From: Gammaproteobacteria bacterium
Lineage (GTDB): Bacteria > Pseudomonadota > Gammaproteobacteria > Enterobacterales > Permianibacteraceae
Assembly (NCBI GenBank): GCA_016182845.1
Contig: JACPFT010000020.1
Coordinates: 1-64,000, forward strand
Direction: 5' to 3'
DNA: 64,000 bases
A program made the position numbers and the translations under genes. Shown here one piece after another: positions 63,661 to 64,000 of the stretch (the stretch's first letter is position 1; every line of letters begins with the position of its first letter). The notes beneath the pieces were generated by a model. It worked only from the letters and a program-made list of their open reading frames with translations. It had not been told where the DNA came from and did no database searches.

Positions 63661-64000
63661 ACTAAGCATTGTTATCCCTGCGAGAAATGAATCCAGCGGA
63701 TTAAGCATGTTGCTACCGAATTTGCGAGAAGCGTTCCCTCAAGAGGAAATCATTATCGTCAATGATGGATCAACGGACAATACCGCGGACACCGCAGAAC
63801 AGTATGGAGCAAAAGTGATCAATCATCCATACAGCATGGGTAACGGCGCAGCGATTAAAACAGGAGCACGAGCCGCTACCGGCGACACGATTGCCTTCTT
63901 GGATGCAGATGGCCAACACGCTGCAGCAGATCTTGAACAATTGCTGCGCAAACATCAAGACGGCTACGATATGGTTGTCGGCGCTCGTAAGTGGAGCGGT
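63653..64000 (+). CDS. GT2 glycosyltransferase, polyprenyl-phosphate sugar synthase-like (runs off the window)
   Basis: The first 116 residues are visible: S-I-V-I-P-A-R-N-E near residues 5-13, I-I-I-V-N-D-G-S-T-D-N-T near 33, G-N-G-A-A-I-K-T-G near 62 and the metal/nucleotide motif F-L-D-A-D-G-Q-H near 82. This is the GT-A fold of dolichol-/undecaprenyl-phosphate mannose or glucose synthases. The ATG overlaps the end of the GT-C gene by 8 nt and has AAGGA 6 bases upstream, so they are coupled. It is the natural supplier of a polyprenyl-phosphate sugar for the GT-C enzyme. The sugar and the C-terminal membrane part cannot be seen. Confidence 0.85.
   Translation, partial: MNKLSIVIPARNESSGLSMLLPNLREAFPQEEIIIVNDGSTDNTADTAEQYGAKVINHPYSMGNGAAIKTGARAATGDTIAFLDADGQHAAADLEQLLRKHQDGYDMVVGARKWSG

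Overview
The window is GC-rich chromosomal DNA of a gammaproteobacterium. The evidence is a housekeeping set typical of that class: fused thrA with thrB and thrC behind a threonine leader peptide, PheA of the P-protein type, RapA, RhlB of the Pseudomonas type, RdgC, SlyX, RlmD, a synthase-only RelA, SelO, TrhO and PurE/PurK. I cannot name the genus from sequence alone. No tRNA, rRNA, CRISPR array, prophage or complete insertion sequence was seen; the only transposase trace is the tail of an IS110-type gene at the left edge.

Layout. 1-5.8 kb: IS110 remnant, pheA with an extra C-terminal domain, a TfoX-N protein, a fold-back repeat and a MASE1-like hybrid histidine kinase. 5.9-9.7 kb: a Kef-type antiporter and purEK. 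9.7-16.3 kb: small metabolic proteins, an unknown membrane-protein/HAD-phosphatase pair, a hairpin-rich repeat block and a TonB-dependent receptor. 16.5-24.1 kb: a 2221-residue kinase/ATPase/histidine-kinase giant with a diguanylate cyclase response regulator 1 nt downstream. 24.1-31.4 kb: dapA behind a lysine riboswitch, then mazG, a GNAT enzyme, relA, rlmD and an exonuclease. 31.5-36.3 kb: three overlapping genes encoding a BarA-like hybrid kinase between two periplasmic binding proteins. 36.3-41.1 kb: thrLABC with an attenuator. 41.2-54.1 kb: SPOR lipoprotein, selO, gpx, a split YecA pair, trhO, an RRM protein, slyX, rdgC, an OmpK/Tsx-like porin and an RstAB-like two-component system. 54.3-60.2 kb: rapA, yihY and rhlB. 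60.5-64 kb: two type IV pilins, then a GT-C membrane glycosyltransferase with TPR-like tail and a polyprenyl-phosphate-sugar synthase-like GT2 gene that runs off the window.

Themes. Aspartate-family synthesis is controlled here by two RNA devices: a lysine riboswitch on dapA and a Thr-codon leader/attenuator on thrABC. Signalling is heavy, with three hybrid kinases, an OmpR-type pair and one GGEEF enzyme. Intergenic DNA carries several repeat families: two long fold-back elements, a nested inverted repeat, REP-like palindromes and about nine copies of a CGTTCGTCCTGAGCCTGTCGAAGG-type repeat, mostly just after genes. Base composition falls visibly from about 61.15 kb, which suggests that the second pilin and its glycosylation genes are a transferred module.

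All assignments come from reading motifs and from knowledge of protein and RNA families; no database search or folding program was run.
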